A stretch of DNA of 64,000 nucleotides. Source: Mycobacterium terramassiliense (GTDB lineage: Bacteria > Actinomycetota > Actinomycetes > Mycobacteriales > Mycobacteriaceae). Numbering within the stretch: the stretch's first letter is position 1; each line of letters begins with the position of its first letter. The position numbers and the translations under genes are program-made. The stretch lies in assembly GCF_900157385.1 (NCBI RefSeq), contig NZ_LT717700.1:891818-955817 (forward strand). The letters are read 5' to 3'. This document shows, one piece after another, positions 26,829-35,258 of the stretch. The notes beneath the pieces are model-generated. The model saw nothing but the letters and a program-made list of their open reading frames with translations, was not told the DNA's origin and did not search any database.

Positions 26829-27500
26829 TCAGAGCCCCGCCGCGCGGGTGACCCGCGCAAAGCGGCTCGCCGGCCGGCAGGCGTCGCGGACCACGGCGAT
26901 GTCGTCGACGACGTCGACGTCGGCCAGTTGCTGCACCTCCGTCACGTCAATCCCGTTGTCGCGCAAAGCCTTCAGCGTAAGCTCGCCGGTATCGGGCCGC
27001 GACATCGGCACGGCGCGCAGGCATTCGGCCATCGCCGGCACCCCCACCCCGAGCGCCCACCAGCCGCCGTCGTCGGCCAAGCCCAGGATCGCCGGCGCGT
27101 CCAGCAGCCGGCCCGCGCAGTCGGCCAACAGCTCGGCGGTGACCTGCGGGGTGTCCATCCCGATCTGCAGGACGGGAAGCCCCCCGGAGCGCGAGCCCGA
27201 ATCGGCGTGGGCGTTGGCGAGCCGGTCGGCAAAGTCGTTGCCGCGCTGCGAGATCACGGTGAAGGACTCGAGCCGTTGCCGGAGTTCGGCGGCGCGGGCC
27301 GCGGCATCCAGATCGCCGGTGAGGGCAACCACCCGCGCCACGACCGGCGCGGCGGCCACCGCGTCCAGCGTGTCCAGCAGCGCGGCGGCGGCGATGTCGG
27401 CGGCGACGCGGTCCCCGACCGTCGCCGCGAGCCGCGTCTTGGCCCGTCCGGGCTCCGGCGCCTTGGCGACCACCAGCACGGTCACCGCCAGGGCGGTCAC
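26829..27500 (-). CDS. CofC/GT-A-like nucleotidyl- or glycosyltransferase (DUF2064), Rv0540-like
   Basis: Protein of 223 residues from GTG 27500. The nucleotide-binding opening VTVLVVAKAPEPGRAKTRL (about residues 6-24) matches DUF2064/TIGR04282 proteins with the GT-A fold. LQIGMDTPQVT carries the acidic metal-binding residues and ADDGGWWALGV follows. The start overlaps the previous stop by four bases. Its partner is a GT2 enzyme, so the pair probably makes or uses an activated sugar; the product is unknown. Confidence 0.82.
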   Translation of the reverse strand: MTALAVTVLVVAKAPEPGRAKTRLAATVGDRVAADIAAAALLDTLDAVAAAPVVARVVALTGDLDAAARAAELRQRLESFTVISQRGNDFADRLANAHADSGSRSGGLPVLQIGMDTPQVTAELLADCAGRLLDAPAILGLADDGGWWALGVGVPAMAECLRAVPMSRPDTGELTLKALRDNGIDVTEVQQLADVDVVDDIAVVRDACRPASRFARVTRAAGL

Positions 27501-28153
27501 GAAATCACCTTCCAGAAGTCCAGGATCGCGGTGACGCTGCCCCGCAGCGAACCGCTCACCTTCGACTTGCCGCCGGTGCGCGGGCCGTAGCTGACGTCGA
27601 GCTCGACCACGCGCCAGCCGGCGGCAGCCGCCCGGACCAACAGTTCCAGCGGGTAGCCCGAACGCCGATCGGCGACACCGAGATTCAGCAGCGCCTCCCG
27701 GCGAGCGACCCGCATCGGCGCGATGTCGTGCACCGGCAGCCCGTGGCGGGTGCGCAGCCGCCAACTCATCACGACGGTCCCGACCCGGGCGACCCACGGC
27801 CAGTGCAGGCCGGGCACCGGTCGGCGCCGGCCGATCACCAGGTCGGCGCCCCGGTCGAGCGCGTCCACCAGCCGCGGCAGGTCACCGGGGTCCATCGAGC
27901 CGTCGGCGTCGATGACCGCGACGATCGGGGTGGTCGCGGCGACGACGCCCGCGTGCACCGCGGCGCCATACCCCGGCCGCGGTTCGGCGACCACCCGGGC
28001 GCCGTGCCGGGCCGCCACCGCCGCGGTGCCGTCGGTGCTGTTGTTGTCCACCACCAGCGCCCGATAACCCGCCGGGATCGCCGTCAGCACCCCCGGCAGC
28101 GACTCTTCCTCGTTGAGACACGGCAGCACGACCGTGACCGCGTCCTGGGGCAT
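27497..28153 (-). CDS. GT2-family glycosyltransferase, Rv0539-like
   Basis: Dolichyl-phosphate-sugar-synthase-like GT2 protein of 218 residues. The opening VTVVLPCLNEEESLPGVL, the donor region VVDNNSTDGT and the DXD-type VIDADGSMDPGDLP are complete. No membrane anchor is present, so it may act on a soluble or peripheral polyprenyl phosphate acceptor. It is 15 bases downstream of the Pro/Thr-rich protein gene and overlaps the next gene; the three form an operon. Confidence 0.87.
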   Translation of the reverse strand: MPQDAVTVVLPCLNEEESLPGVLTAIPAGYRALVVDNNSTDGTAAVAARHGARVVAEPRPGYGAAVHAGVVAATTPIVAVIDADGSMDPGDLPRLVDALDRGADLVIGRRRPVPGLHWPWVARVGTVVMSWRLRTRHGLPVHDIAPMRVARREALLNLGVADRRSGYPLELLVRAAAAGWRVVELDVSYGPRTGGKSKVSGSLRGSVTAILDFWKVIS

Positions 28154-28168
28154 CGGCTCAGGCCACGA

Positions 28169-29818
28169 TCAGTGCTGCGCATGGGGCAGCAGCGGTTTCA
28201 CCGGCTGCTGCGGGGTCACCGGCTGTTGCGTGTGCGGCTGCGTCGGAACCGTTTGCGTTTGCGTGTGCGGCGCCTGCGTCGTCGCCGGCGGCGCCTGGGT
28301 GGTGGTGTGCGGCGCCTGAGTGGTCGTCGGCTGCGTCGTCGTCACGTGCGGCTGGGTGGTCGTCGGCTGGGTGGTCGTCGGCTGGGTGGTGGTCGTCGGC
28401 TGCGTCGTGGTCGTCGGCTGCGTCGTCGTGGTCGGCTGGGTCGTGGTGGTCGGCTGGGTTGTCGTCGTGCTCGGCCCCAGCGTTGTCGTCAGCGGCGTCG
28501 TGGTCGTGATCGGCGGCGTGTAGGGCGGATAGGGGTTGTACGGGGGGCGCCAGCCCGGGTAGGGAACGATGATCGGCACCGGGATCGGCACCGCCGGATT
28601 CGGATTCGGCACGAAACCGGGCACGCCCGGCGCCGGATTGACGGGGGCGGGGCCACCGCCGCCGGGCGACGCCAGCTGCGGCGGGATGTAGCCGTTGGAG
28701 TCCGGGATGATGCCGCCCTGGAAGCCGGCATTGGGCTGATCGGGCGGCGGCGCCGGCACCGGGGCCTGCTGCTGCGTCGGCAGCAGCGGCATGAACTTGC
28801 CGGGGGCGGCGTTCTGGTGGCCCACCACGGGCTGCTGGCTCGCCGTCGGCCGAACCGCGATGGCCACGGCGGCGGCCAGCGACGCGAACCCGATGACCGC
28901 GAAGGCGATCACGGCATTGCCGAGCACCAGGGACCGCCTGCTCAACGGCACCCGGCCGGTCGCGCCTTCGTCTTCACCGAAGTCTTCGGCGTCGTCGTAT
29001 TCGGGCCCGAACTCGTCCACCCCGAGCGGCTCGCCCTCGCCGGCCATCGAGTACGCCAGCTGCGGCTCCTCGGCGGCCGCCCCGGCGGCGGGCGCAAAGG
29101 CCGTCTCGTCCCCGGTGAGCCCGGCCGCTGGGGCCATCGCGGTGGCGTCGCCGGCCGGCGCCCCCGCCAGCGGCACGGCGGCCAGCGCCGCGCCGCGCGC
29201 GAGCGCGAAGGTGGGATCCTCGGGGATCTCCACCCGCACCGTCGACGCGTCGCGGAGCTGATCGGCGACCCCGGCCAGGTTCGAGGATGCGCCGACGAGA
29301 TACAGCTCGGTCGGGGCGCCGGGCTGGTCGGTGAGCCGGGCCATCATCGTGTCAAGGGCGGCGGTGGTTTCCGGGCCCGACGCGCCGGCCAGGGGCTGCG
29401 TCGCCAGCATGGTCGGCGGCGCGTCGGGGTCGCCGTGCGGGTCCACGACCGAGAGCGTCGCCGTCTCGTCGCCGACCACGAGCACACCGCCGGCGCGCCC
29501 GGCCGCGCGCATCAGCGCCGTCACCGCCTGCGACTCCGAGAGCACCGCGACGTTGGGGACGCCTGAATCTTCCAGCGCCCGGCGCAGCTGGTCGGCTTGG
29601 GCGACGTCGGGCCAGCACAGCCGGGTGGCGACCAGGCGGTGGTTCTCGTCGGCCAGCAGCCGACTCGTCCCGGCCACGGTCTGGGTCAGCGTCTCGACCG
29701 GGTGGTCGGCCAGGTCGACGACGGATTGGTCGAGCACGTCGGAACCTTGCGCGCCCGACCCGACAAGCGCCAGGCGGGCAACGGGACCCGTGACCGCGAC
29801 CCCCAAAACGACGTCCAT
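28169..29818 (-). CDS. Pro/Thr-rich membrane protein, Rv0538-like
   Basis: Protein of 549 residues in three parts. Residues 1-230 are an actin/Hsp70-like cytoplasmic module (DUF7159 type, opening MDVVLGVAVTGPVARLALVG). One membrane helix follows near residue 310 (SLVLGNAVIAFAVIGFASLAAA). An external tail rich in Pro, Thr and Gln carries repeated TTTTQP units near residues 450-490. The tail is probably wall-spanning. SD AAGGAGAG precedes ATG 29818. Function unknown; it heads an operon with two glycosyltransferase-like genes. Confidence 0.87.
   Translation of the reverse strand: MDVVLGVAVTGPVARLALVGSGAQGSDVLDQSVVDLADHPVETLTQTVAGTSRLLADENHRLVATRLCWPDVAQADQLRRALEDSGVPNVAVLSESQAVTALMRAAGRAGGVLVVGDETATLSVVDPHGDPDAPPTMLATQPLAGASGPETTAALDTMMARLTDQPGAPTELYLVGASSNLAGVADQLRDASTVRVEIPEDPTFALARGAALAAVPLAGAPAGDATAMAPAAGLTGDETAFAPAAGAAAEEPQLAYSMAGEGEPLGVDEFGPEYDDAEDFGEDEGATGRVPLSRRSLVLGNAVIAFAVIGFASLAAAVAIAVRPTASQQPVVGHQNAAPGKFMPLLPTQQQAPVPAPPPDQPNAGFQGGIIPDSNGYIPPQLASPGGGGPAPVNPAPGVPGFVPNPNPAVPIPVPIIVPYPGWRPPYNPYPPYTPPITTTTPLTTTLGPSTTTTQPTTTTQPTTTTQPTTTTQPTTTTQPTTTQPTTTQPHVTTTQPTTTQAPHTTTQAPPATTQAPHTQTQTVPTQPHTQQPVTPQQPVKPLLPHAQH
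28349..28470. repeat. In-gene tandem repeat encoding TTTTQP / TTTQP units
   Basis: Mixed 18-bp and 15-bp units with the core CGGCTGGGTGGTCGT on the plus strand, about seven copies. The unit-length differences suggest slippage-prone copy number. The reading frame is kept in every unit. Confidence 0.8.
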
Positions 29819-30112
29819 CCAGGCTCTCCTTCGGCTGGCTACCCCACAACCAGCATGTCCCGGCATCATTACACTGCGATACCGTCGGCAGTAACAGTCA
29901 TTCGGGCGACAAGTTCGCCTGTGAGCGCAGCGTAACCGGGTTGGCAAACCGCAAGGGTCACCGTGGAACCGCACACGTTCTCGGCACTGCCGCGTCGTCC
30001 GAACGGAGATTATGTTTCCAAGTAAGCAACGAAGTCGTCGCGGCAGGGGGTTCCCCCGCCCCGCACACCGCGTTGCGCCGCAAGTGACCGTCCTCGACCC
30101 CCGGGGGGAACC
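29819..30112. other. Intergenic control region between divergent membrane-protein genes
   Basis: 294 bases with no convincing gene. A strong SD (AAGGAGAG) precedes the leftward Rv0538-like gene. A TACACT hexamer near 29867 could serve either strand. GGGGGTTCCCCC (30046-30057) is a perfect inverted repeat in the leader of the rightward gene. No operator or riboswitch is recognised. Confidence 0.4.
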
Positions 30113-31786
30113 GTGAGTCAGACCGGCGACGACGCCCCGACCGGCCCCATCCGCGGGCAACTCCAGCCGCCCCCGGGGCGTCGCCCGCCCGAACCCGGCG
30201 GCGTTCGGGAGCCCACGCGGCAGCGGAACATCGCCGGCGACCTGGTCGCGGCCGCGTTGCTCGTCACCGCGCTGCTATTGCCGTGGAATTTGTATTTCGG
30301 CATGGCAATCCCGGGCAGCAGCAAGCCCCTGCTGGCGGTGCTGTTCGTCGCGACCCTGCTGGCCCTCCTTTCGATCGCCCTGGCCGGTTCCTGGAGGTCG
30401 TCGAGCGCGAAATTCAACGCCGCGCTGGCCGGGCGGCTTCGGCTGGCGCTCAACTCCCCCTACGCGCTGCTGGTCCTCGGGTTCGTCGCGTTCGACGTGT
30501 ACGAGACGGTCCGCTTCGGCGGCACCGTGAACGTCCCCGGCGGCGTCGGGCCCGGGGCGTGGGTGGGCATCGCCGGGGCCCTGCTGAGCGCGCGACCGGT
30601 GGTCCGGGCCGCGGACGACGGGGGCGACAACGGCAGGTCCGTCCGCATCATCGGCTACGCGTCGATGGTGGGCGCGGCGCTGAGCTTCGCCTTCAACCTG
30701 TTCTGGCGGGTGCGCTACGCGCTGCAGAGCGCGGGCGGTTCGGATTTCGGCAAGCAGAACATCGCGGTCATCGCGACCGCGGTGGTGTACGGCGTGGTGG
30801 CGTTGATCGCCGTCGTGGTCGGGTCGCGGTGGCTGCTGCGCAGCACGAGGGCCTCGCGGCTGGCCACGGTGGCGCTCGGGGTGTCGACGCTGGTCGCCGG
30901 GATCCTCGTATGGATCCTGCCGGCGGGCCGGGACATCGACGCGTTCCACGGCATCGCGCAGAACACGTCGACGGCGGGGGTCGGGTTTGAGGGCTACCTG
31001 GCGTGGGCGGCCGCCGCGGCGATTTTCGCGCCGCCCGCCCTGTTGGCCCGGCGGAATCCCTCGGCGAAGGAGGAGAACGCGTGGCGCGCGGCGGCCCGAA
31101 ATGGCTTGCTGCTCATCATCGTATGGTGCCTGGGGTCGATGGCCATGCGGATCACCGACCTCGCCGTCGGCGTGGCCCTGAACTACCCCTTCTCGCGCTA
31201 CGACAGCATGGTGCTGGCCGCGTTCGACCTGACCACCGCCCTGCTGGCGGTGTGGCTGCGGATCAACCTCGGCAATGACGCGGTGTCCGCCCGGCTGATC
31301 TCGTCGCTGTGCGGGCTGGTCGCCACCCTGAGCATCACGCGCGTCGTCGTGGGCGTCGCGCTGGCGCCGCGCTTCGAGGAGTCGCCCAACGCGCCCGCGC
31401 CGAACCCGGTGTACGGCAACAACCTTGCCCAACAGATCACCAGCACCTTCGACGTCGCGCTGTGCGTGCTGGCCCTGTGCATCCTGGCCGCGGCGGTCAT
31501 CACCGGGCAGCTCGGTGCGCGGCGGGTGCGACGCCGGCGGCGCCGTCCCACCCACACGCGCGGCGGCCCGGCGGGCACCCATCCGGGCCCGGCCGCGCCG
31601 ACCACGCGCATCCCCGTCGGGCATGCGGCCCCGCCGTCGGCGGCGGCGACCACGCGCATTCCAACCGGCGGGGCGGCGCCGCAGCTGGCCGGTTCGCCGC
31701 GGATCTTCCGTGGGGACGACTCCGCGACGCGGCAGATCCCCGTGCAGAAGCCGCGGATCTTCCGGCCCCCGCAGGATCCGCGGTAG
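30113..31786 (+). CDS. Polytopic membrane protein with disordered C-tail, Rv0537c-like
   Basis: Protein of 557 residues from GTG 30113. It has a Pro-rich cytoplasmic N-terminus (about 40 residues), about nine or ten hydrophobic helices (first LVAAALLVTALLLPWNLYFGM), and a basic low-complexity tail with repeats TTRIPVGHAAPPSAA, TTRIPTGGAAPQ and PRIFR. The tail resembles phosphorylation-prone regions in mycobacterial envelope proteins. Function unknown. Longer than the H37Rv homologue as I recall it, mainly in the tail. Confidence 0.8.
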   Translation: MSQTGDDAPTGPIRGQLQPPPGRRPPEPGGVREPTRQRNIAGDLVAAALLVTALLLPWNLYFGMAIPGSSKPLLAVLFVATLLALLSIALAGSWRSSSAKFNAALAGRLRLALNSPYALLVLGFVAFDVYETVRFGGTVNVPGGVGPGAWVGIAGALLSARPVVRAADDGGDNGRSVRIIGYASMVGAALSFAFNLFWRVRYALQSAGGSDFGKQNIAVIATAVVYGVVALIAVVVGSRWLLRSTRASRLATVALGVSTLVAGILVWILPAGRDIDAFHGIAQNTSTAGVGFEGYLAWAAAAAIFAPPALLARRNPSAKEENAWRAAARNGLLLIIVWCLGSMAMRITDLAVGVALNYPFSRYDSMVLAAFDLTTALLAVWLRINLGNDAVSARLISSLCGLVATLSITRVVVGVALAPRFEESPNAPAPNPVYGNNLAQQITSTFDVALCVLALCILAAAVITGQLGARRVRRRRRRPTHTRGGPAGTHPGPAAPTTRIPVGHAAPPSAAATTRIPTGGAAPQLAGSPRIFRGDDSATRQIPVQKPRIFRPPQDPR

Positions 31787-31810
31787 AGCTTCGTCGCGAT
31801 CGCCAATCGC

Positions 31811-32851
31811 CTATCGCAAAGGCGCGTAAGCGAACTCGCGCAATCCCGCCAACGGGTCGACGGCCGCCCGGAACCCCAGCACCTCGGCGGCGCGGGCGGG
31901 ATCGGCGACGATGTGGCGCACGTCCCCGCTGCGGTATTGCCCGCTGATCACGGGGGACACCGAACCGTCCCGGGCGTCGCACAGCGCGGTGGCGACCTCC
32001 AGGATCGAGATCGGCCGCCCCGAGCAGACATTGAACGCCGAGAAGCCGCCGGCGTCCGCGGACACCGACGACATTGCGGCGAGGTTGGCGGCGGCCACGT
32101 CGTCGACGTGCACGAAATCGCGCATCTGACCGCCGTCCTCGAAAACCCTTGGCGGCTCGCCCTTTTCCAGTGACGAGCGAAAGATCGCGGCCACGCCGGA
32201 ATACGGTGTGTCGCGCGGCATCCCGGGGCCGTAGACGTTGTGGTAGCGCAGCGCCACCACAGAGCCGCCCGTCGCCTCCGCCCACGCCAGGGCGTAATGC
32301 TCCTGCGCGGTCTTGCTGGCCGCGTACAGGCTGCGCGGGCGCAGTGCGGCATCCTCGCTGACCAACCGCCACGTCGCGTCGAGTCCGCAAACCGGACAGC
32401 GGTTTTCGAAGATCCCGGCGTCGAGGTCGGCGCGCCGCCGCGGCGGCGGGTCGACGAGGCCGTGCTTCGGGCAGGCGTACTGGCCCGGGCCGTAGACCAC
32501 CATCGACGACGCCAGCACCAAACGGCGCACCCCCGCGGCGAACATCCGCGCCAGCAACACCGTGGTCGCGAAGTCGTTGTGGCCGCCGTAGGCCGGCGCG
32601 TCGGCGGCGTCGACGCCGGCGCCCACCATCGCCGCCTGGTGACAGACGAGGTCCACGCCGTCCAACAGCGGGGCCAGCGCGTCGCCGTCGCGGACATCCA
32701 CCCGCCGGCATCCCTGCGGCAGCACCGCATTCGGGCCGTGCGCGGCCGGCAGCAGGACGTCGACGGCAACCACGTCGTGACCGGCCGCCCGCAGCGCCGC
32801 GTCCACCCGCGACCCGATGAAGCCGGCCGCGCCGGTCAACAGAACCCTCAT
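31811..32851 (-). CDS. galE3: NAD-dependent sugar epimerase/dehydratase, GalE3 type with Cys-rich insert
   Basis: Extended SDR of 346 residues. NAD motif TGAAGFIGS (residues 6-14), catalytic YxxxK in SLYAASKTAQEHYAL, and the epimerase motif RYHNVYGPGMPRDTPY are intact. Between the Ser region and the Tyr there is an insert with YACPKHGL and NRCPVCGLD, four potential metal ligands resembling a zinc knuckle. That insert occurs in a dTDP-rhamnose 4-epimerase-like branch, so UDP-galactose may not be the substrate. ATG 32851; followed the MTA phosphorylase gene by eight bases. Confidence 0.87.
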   Translation of the reverse strand: MRVLLTGAAGFIGSRVDAALRAAGHDVVAVDVLLPAAHGPNAVLPQGCRRVDVRDGDALAPLLDGVDLVCHQAAMVGAGVDAADAPAYGGHNDFATTVLLARMFAAGVRRLVLASSMVVYGPGQYACPKHGLVDPPPRRRADLDAGIFENRCPVCGLDATWRLVSEDAALRPRSLYAASKTAQEHYALAWAEATGGSVVALRYHNVYGPGMPRDTPYSGVAAIFRSSLEKGEPPRVFEDGGQMRDFVHVDDVAAANLAAMSSVSADAGGFSAFNVCSGRPISILEVATALCDARDGSVSPVISGQYRSGDVRHIVADPARAAEVLGFRAAVDPLAGLREFAYAPLR

Positions 32852-32859
32852 GGCACCCC

Positions 32860-33654
32860 TTACGGCAATTCCACCGGCAGGGTGACGCCGGTGTGCGGCT
32901 GGCAGTGGGTGCAGGTGTGCTCGACGGCGACGCGGTGGATCGCCGCGCGCACCAGCTCCTTGAAAATCCCCATGTTTCTTTCGAACTGGGCGAACACGTC
33001 GACGGCCTTCACCCCCTCGCCGGCCGCGATCCCGGCGTCCAGGTCGGTGACCAAAGCGATTGCCGCGTAGCATATTTCGAGTTCGCGCGCCAGCACCGCC
33101 TCCGGGTAGCCGGTCATGTTGACCAGGCTGAACCCGGCCGAGGCGAACCACCGGCTTTCGGCCCGGGTGGAAAAGCGCGGCCCCTGGATCACCACCATGG
33201 TGCCGCCGTCGACCACGTCGGGCAGGCCGGTGGCCGCGGCCCGCAGGGTCGGGCAGTACGGGTCGGCGAAGTCGACGTGGACGGCACCCGAGTCGAAGTA
33301 GGTGTCGGCCCGGCCGCTGGTGCGATCCACCAGCTGGTCGGGCACCACCACCGCGCCCGGGCCGTTGCCGGGGTCCAGGCTGCCGACCGCGCACGGGCCG
33401 AAGACCCGCCGGGCGCCGAGCCTGCGCAGCGCCCACATGTTCGCCCGGTACGGCACGGTGTGCGCCGAGAACTGGTGGGTCGCGCCGTGCCGGGGCAGGA
33501 AGGCGACCTCGTGGTCGCCGATGGCACCCACCGTGACCGGGGCGCTGGGCGGGCCGTAGGGCGTGTCGACGTCGATGGTGCGGACGGACGATTCGAAGAA
33601 CGTGTAGAAGCCGCTGCCGCCGATGACTCCGAGCATCCGCTCATTGTGGTGCAT
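32860..33654 (-). CDS. mtnP: S-methyl-5'-thioadenosine phosphorylase
   Basis: Phosphorylase of 264 residues, PNP/MTAP family. It splits 5'-methylthioadenosine (a by-product of polyamine and SAM use) into adenine and 5-methylthioribose-1-phosphate. Landmarks are [10 protein letters not shown] near residue 10, [21 protein letters not shown] (phosphate and substrate region), [16 protein letters not shown] and [18 protein letters not shown] 33654 gives the family length and lies 16 bases from the divergent menA start. Equivalent of Rv0535. Confidence 0.9.
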   Translation of the reverse strand: MHHNERMLGVIGGSGFYTFFESSVRTIDVDTPYGPPSAPVTVGAIGDHEVAFLPRHGATHQFSAHTVPYRANMWALRRLGARRVFGPCAVGSLDPGNGPGAVVVPDQLVDRTSGRADTYFDSGAVHVDFADPYCPTLRAAATGLPDVVDGGTMVVIQGPRFSTRAESRWFASAGFSLVNMTGYPEAVLARELEICYAAIALVTDLDAGIAAGEGVKAVDVFAQFERNMGIFKELVRAAIHRVAVEHTCTHCQPHTGVTLPVELP

Positions 33655-33658
33655 AGGG

Positions 33659-33665
33659 CAGGATG
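33659..33665. promoter_or_regulatory. Overlapping divergent -10-like boxes for mtnP and menA
   Basis: CAGGAT (33659-33664) is six bases before the menA GTG. On the other strand CATCCT (33665-33660) is five bases before the mtnP ATG. The hexamers share five base pairs. They are weaker matches to TANNNT than the other two such pairs in the window. Confidence 0.35.
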
Positions 33666-33670
33666 CCCTG

Positions 33671-34543
33671 GTGGCCAGTTTCGCGCAGTGGGTCGCCGGT
33701 GCCCGGCCCCGGACGCTGCCCAACGCGGTGGCGCCCGTGGTGGCGGGCACGGGCGCCGCGGCGTGGCTGGGATCCGCGGTGTGGTGGAAGGCGCTGCTGG
33801 CGCTGGCCGTCGCGCTGGCGCTGATCGTCGGCGTCAACTACGCCAACGACTACTCCGACGGGATCCGCGGCACCGACGACGACCGGGCCGGGCCGGTGCG
33901 GCTGGTGGGCTCGCGGCTGGCGACCCCGCGCTCGGTGCTGGCCGCGGCCGTCACCAGCCTGGCGGTCGGCGCGGCGGCGGGGCTGGCCCTGGCGCTGCTG
34001 AGCGCGCCCTGGCTGATCGCGGTCGGCGCGGCCTGCATCGCCGGGGCGTGGCTGTACACCGGCGGATCAAAACCCTACGGCTACGCGGGGTTTGGCGAGA
34101 TCGCGGTGTTCGTGTTCTTTGGACTGGTCGCCGTGCTGGGCACCGAATACACGCAGGCGCTGCGGGTGGACTGGGTCGGGCTGGTGCTGGCGGTGTCGAT
34201 CGGGGCGCTGTCGGCGTCGGTGCTGGTGGCCAACAACCTGCGCGACATCCCCACCGACGCGCAGTCGCGGAAGATGACCCTGGCGGTGCGGCTGGGCGAC
34301 GGGCGCACCCGCGTCCTCTACCAGGGGCTGCTGGCCACCGCCGGGCTGCTGACCCTGGTGCTCGTGGCGGCGACCCCGTGGTGCGCCGTGGGGCTGGTGG
34401 CCACGCCGCTGGCGCTGCGCGCGCTCGCGCCGGTGCGCTCCGGCCGCGGCGGGCGTGACCTGATTCCGGTGCTGCGGGACACCGGGCTGGCGATGGTGGT
34501 GTGGGCCGCCGCGGTGGCGGCCGCGCTGGCGCTGGCGCATTGA
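33671..34543 (+). CDS. menA: 1,4-Dihydroxy-2-naphthoate polyprenyltransferase MenA
   Basis: UbiA-family membrane prenyltransferase of 290 residues that joins the polyprenyl chain to the naphthoate ring, making demethylmenaquinone. Eight or nine membrane helices are visible. The first Asp-rich motif is [18 protein letters not shown] (about residues 56-73) and the second is [22 protein letters not shown]. The start is GTG 33671. In H37Rv menA is followed by fabH; here the next thing is a palindromic repeat and then the Rv0531-like gene. Confidence 0.94.
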   Translation: MASFAQWVAGARPRTLPNAVAPVVAGTGAAAWLGSAVWWKALLALAVALALIVGVNYANDYSDGIRGTDDDRAGPVRLVGSRLATPRSVLAAAVTSLAVGAAAGLALALLSAPWLIAVGAACIAGAWLYTGGSKPYGYAGFGEIAVFVFFGLVAVLGTEYTQALRVDWVGLVLAVSIGALSASVLVANNLRDIPTDAQSRKMTLAVRLGDGRTRVLYQGLLATAGLLTLVLVAATPWCAVGLVATPLALRALAPVRSGRGGRDLIPVLRDTGLAMVVWAAAVAAALALAH

Positions 34544-34555
34544 CCCTTTGGTCAG

Positions 34556-34660
34556 GCGGCTTCGAGTGTGCGTTCGGGGTTTCGGGTGTGCACTGGCGGT
34601 CGGATCCGGGCGATTTTTCCGCCCTCGGCGCACCCTCAACGCCCCGAACGCACACGAGAA
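34556..34660. repeat. Palindromic intergenic repeat, copy B
   Basis: Between convergent menA and the DUF4229 gene. It has the same order of blocks as copy A: CGAGTGTGCG, a GTGTGCACTGGCGGTCGG core, then CGCACCCTCAACG and CGCACACGAGAAG. Outer GAGTGTGC and GCACACGA are complementary. Probably a bidirectional terminator-like element. Confidence 0.6.
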
Positions 34661-34678
34661 GCGGCGCCGCGCGGCGAG

Positions 34679-35044
34679 CTAGGCCTCGGGGGCGTCGGGC
34701 TCGTGGTCCGGTGCGGTTTCCCCCCGCAGCCGGGCATGCAGCTGTTCGCGTTCCCGGCGCCGGCGTTCGCCGCTGATCGCCAGCCCAGCGGTGGCGCGCC
34801 GGCGCAGCGGGGCGAACAGCCAGATGCCCAGGGGCATCGCGATGATCAGAGCGAACAGCACCGCCACCACGACGGGGAACTGGGTGACCCCCAGCCACCG
34901 CGCGACCCCGTAGATGACGCCGCTCAGCGCGGCGACGAGCAGCAGCCGCGCCGCCGCGTAGAGGAAGACGTCGACGACTGTGCTGGTCCGCGGATGCCCG
35001 CGTGTCGGCTCCCCAGTGCTGTTGTCGCTAGGCCCTTCTGACAC
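34679..35044 (-). CDS. DUF4229 small membrane protein, Rv0531-like
   Basis: Protein of 121 residues with two closely spaced helices (LYAAARLLLVAALSGVIYGVA and FPVVVAVLFALIIAMPLGIWLF, about residues 28-77). A charged C-terminal tail follows (RRRREREQLHARLRGE), giving the DUF4229 look. GTG 35044 is six bases after TAGGCT (complement of 35051-35056), so the message is probably leaderless. No function known. Confidence 0.82.
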   Translation of the reverse strand: MSEGPSDNSTGEPTRGHPRTSTVVDVFLYAAARLLLVAALSGVIYGVARWLGVTQFPVVVAVLFALIIAMPLGIWLFAPLRRRATAGLAISGERRRREREQLHARLRGETAPDHEPDAPEA

Positions 35045-35050
35045 AGCTCG

Positions 35051-35071
35051 AGCCTACGGCGCGGGTATATT
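35051..35071. promoter_or_regulatory. Divergent -10 boxes of the DUF4229 gene and a 52-codon gene
   Basis: Leftward TAGGCT (35056-35051) precedes GTG 35044 by six bases. Rightward TATATT (35066-35071) predicts a start near 35078, just before the strong SD AAGGAGGTG of the small gene at 35091. Confidence 0.55.
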
Positions 35072-35090
35072 CGCTCAAAGGAGGTGTTGA

Positions 35091-35249
35091 GTGCTCTACC
35101 TGCTGCTCGTCCTGATCCTGGGGACGCTGATCTACGTTGGCTGGCGCGCCGCGCGGTCACAGGCCCACCGCCCCAAGACGCGCGTCATCGGACCCGACGA
35201 CGATCCGGACTTTTTGCGGCGGCTAGGTCACGGGGACAAACCCCTCTAG
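35091..35249 (+). CDS. 52-residue single-helix membrane protein
   Basis: A short gene from GTG 35091 to TAG 35249. An N-terminal helix (VLYLLLVLILGTLIYVGWRAA) is followed by a basic then acidic tail ending DPDFLRRLGHGDKPL. The SD AAGGAGGTG five to six bases upstream and the TATATT box make it a convincing gene. It matches the position of Rv0530A as I recall it. Function unknown. Confidence 0.8.
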   Translation: MLYLLLVLILGTLIYVGWRAARSQAHRPKTRVIGPDDDPDFLRRLGHGDKPL

Positions 35250-35258
35250 AACCCCCCG

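Noticed and set aside
27728..29566. Open frame of 612 codons opposite the Rv0538-like gene
   Set aside because: Antisense shadow made of Arg/Gly repeats, created by the Thr-Gln-Pro repeats on the other strand.
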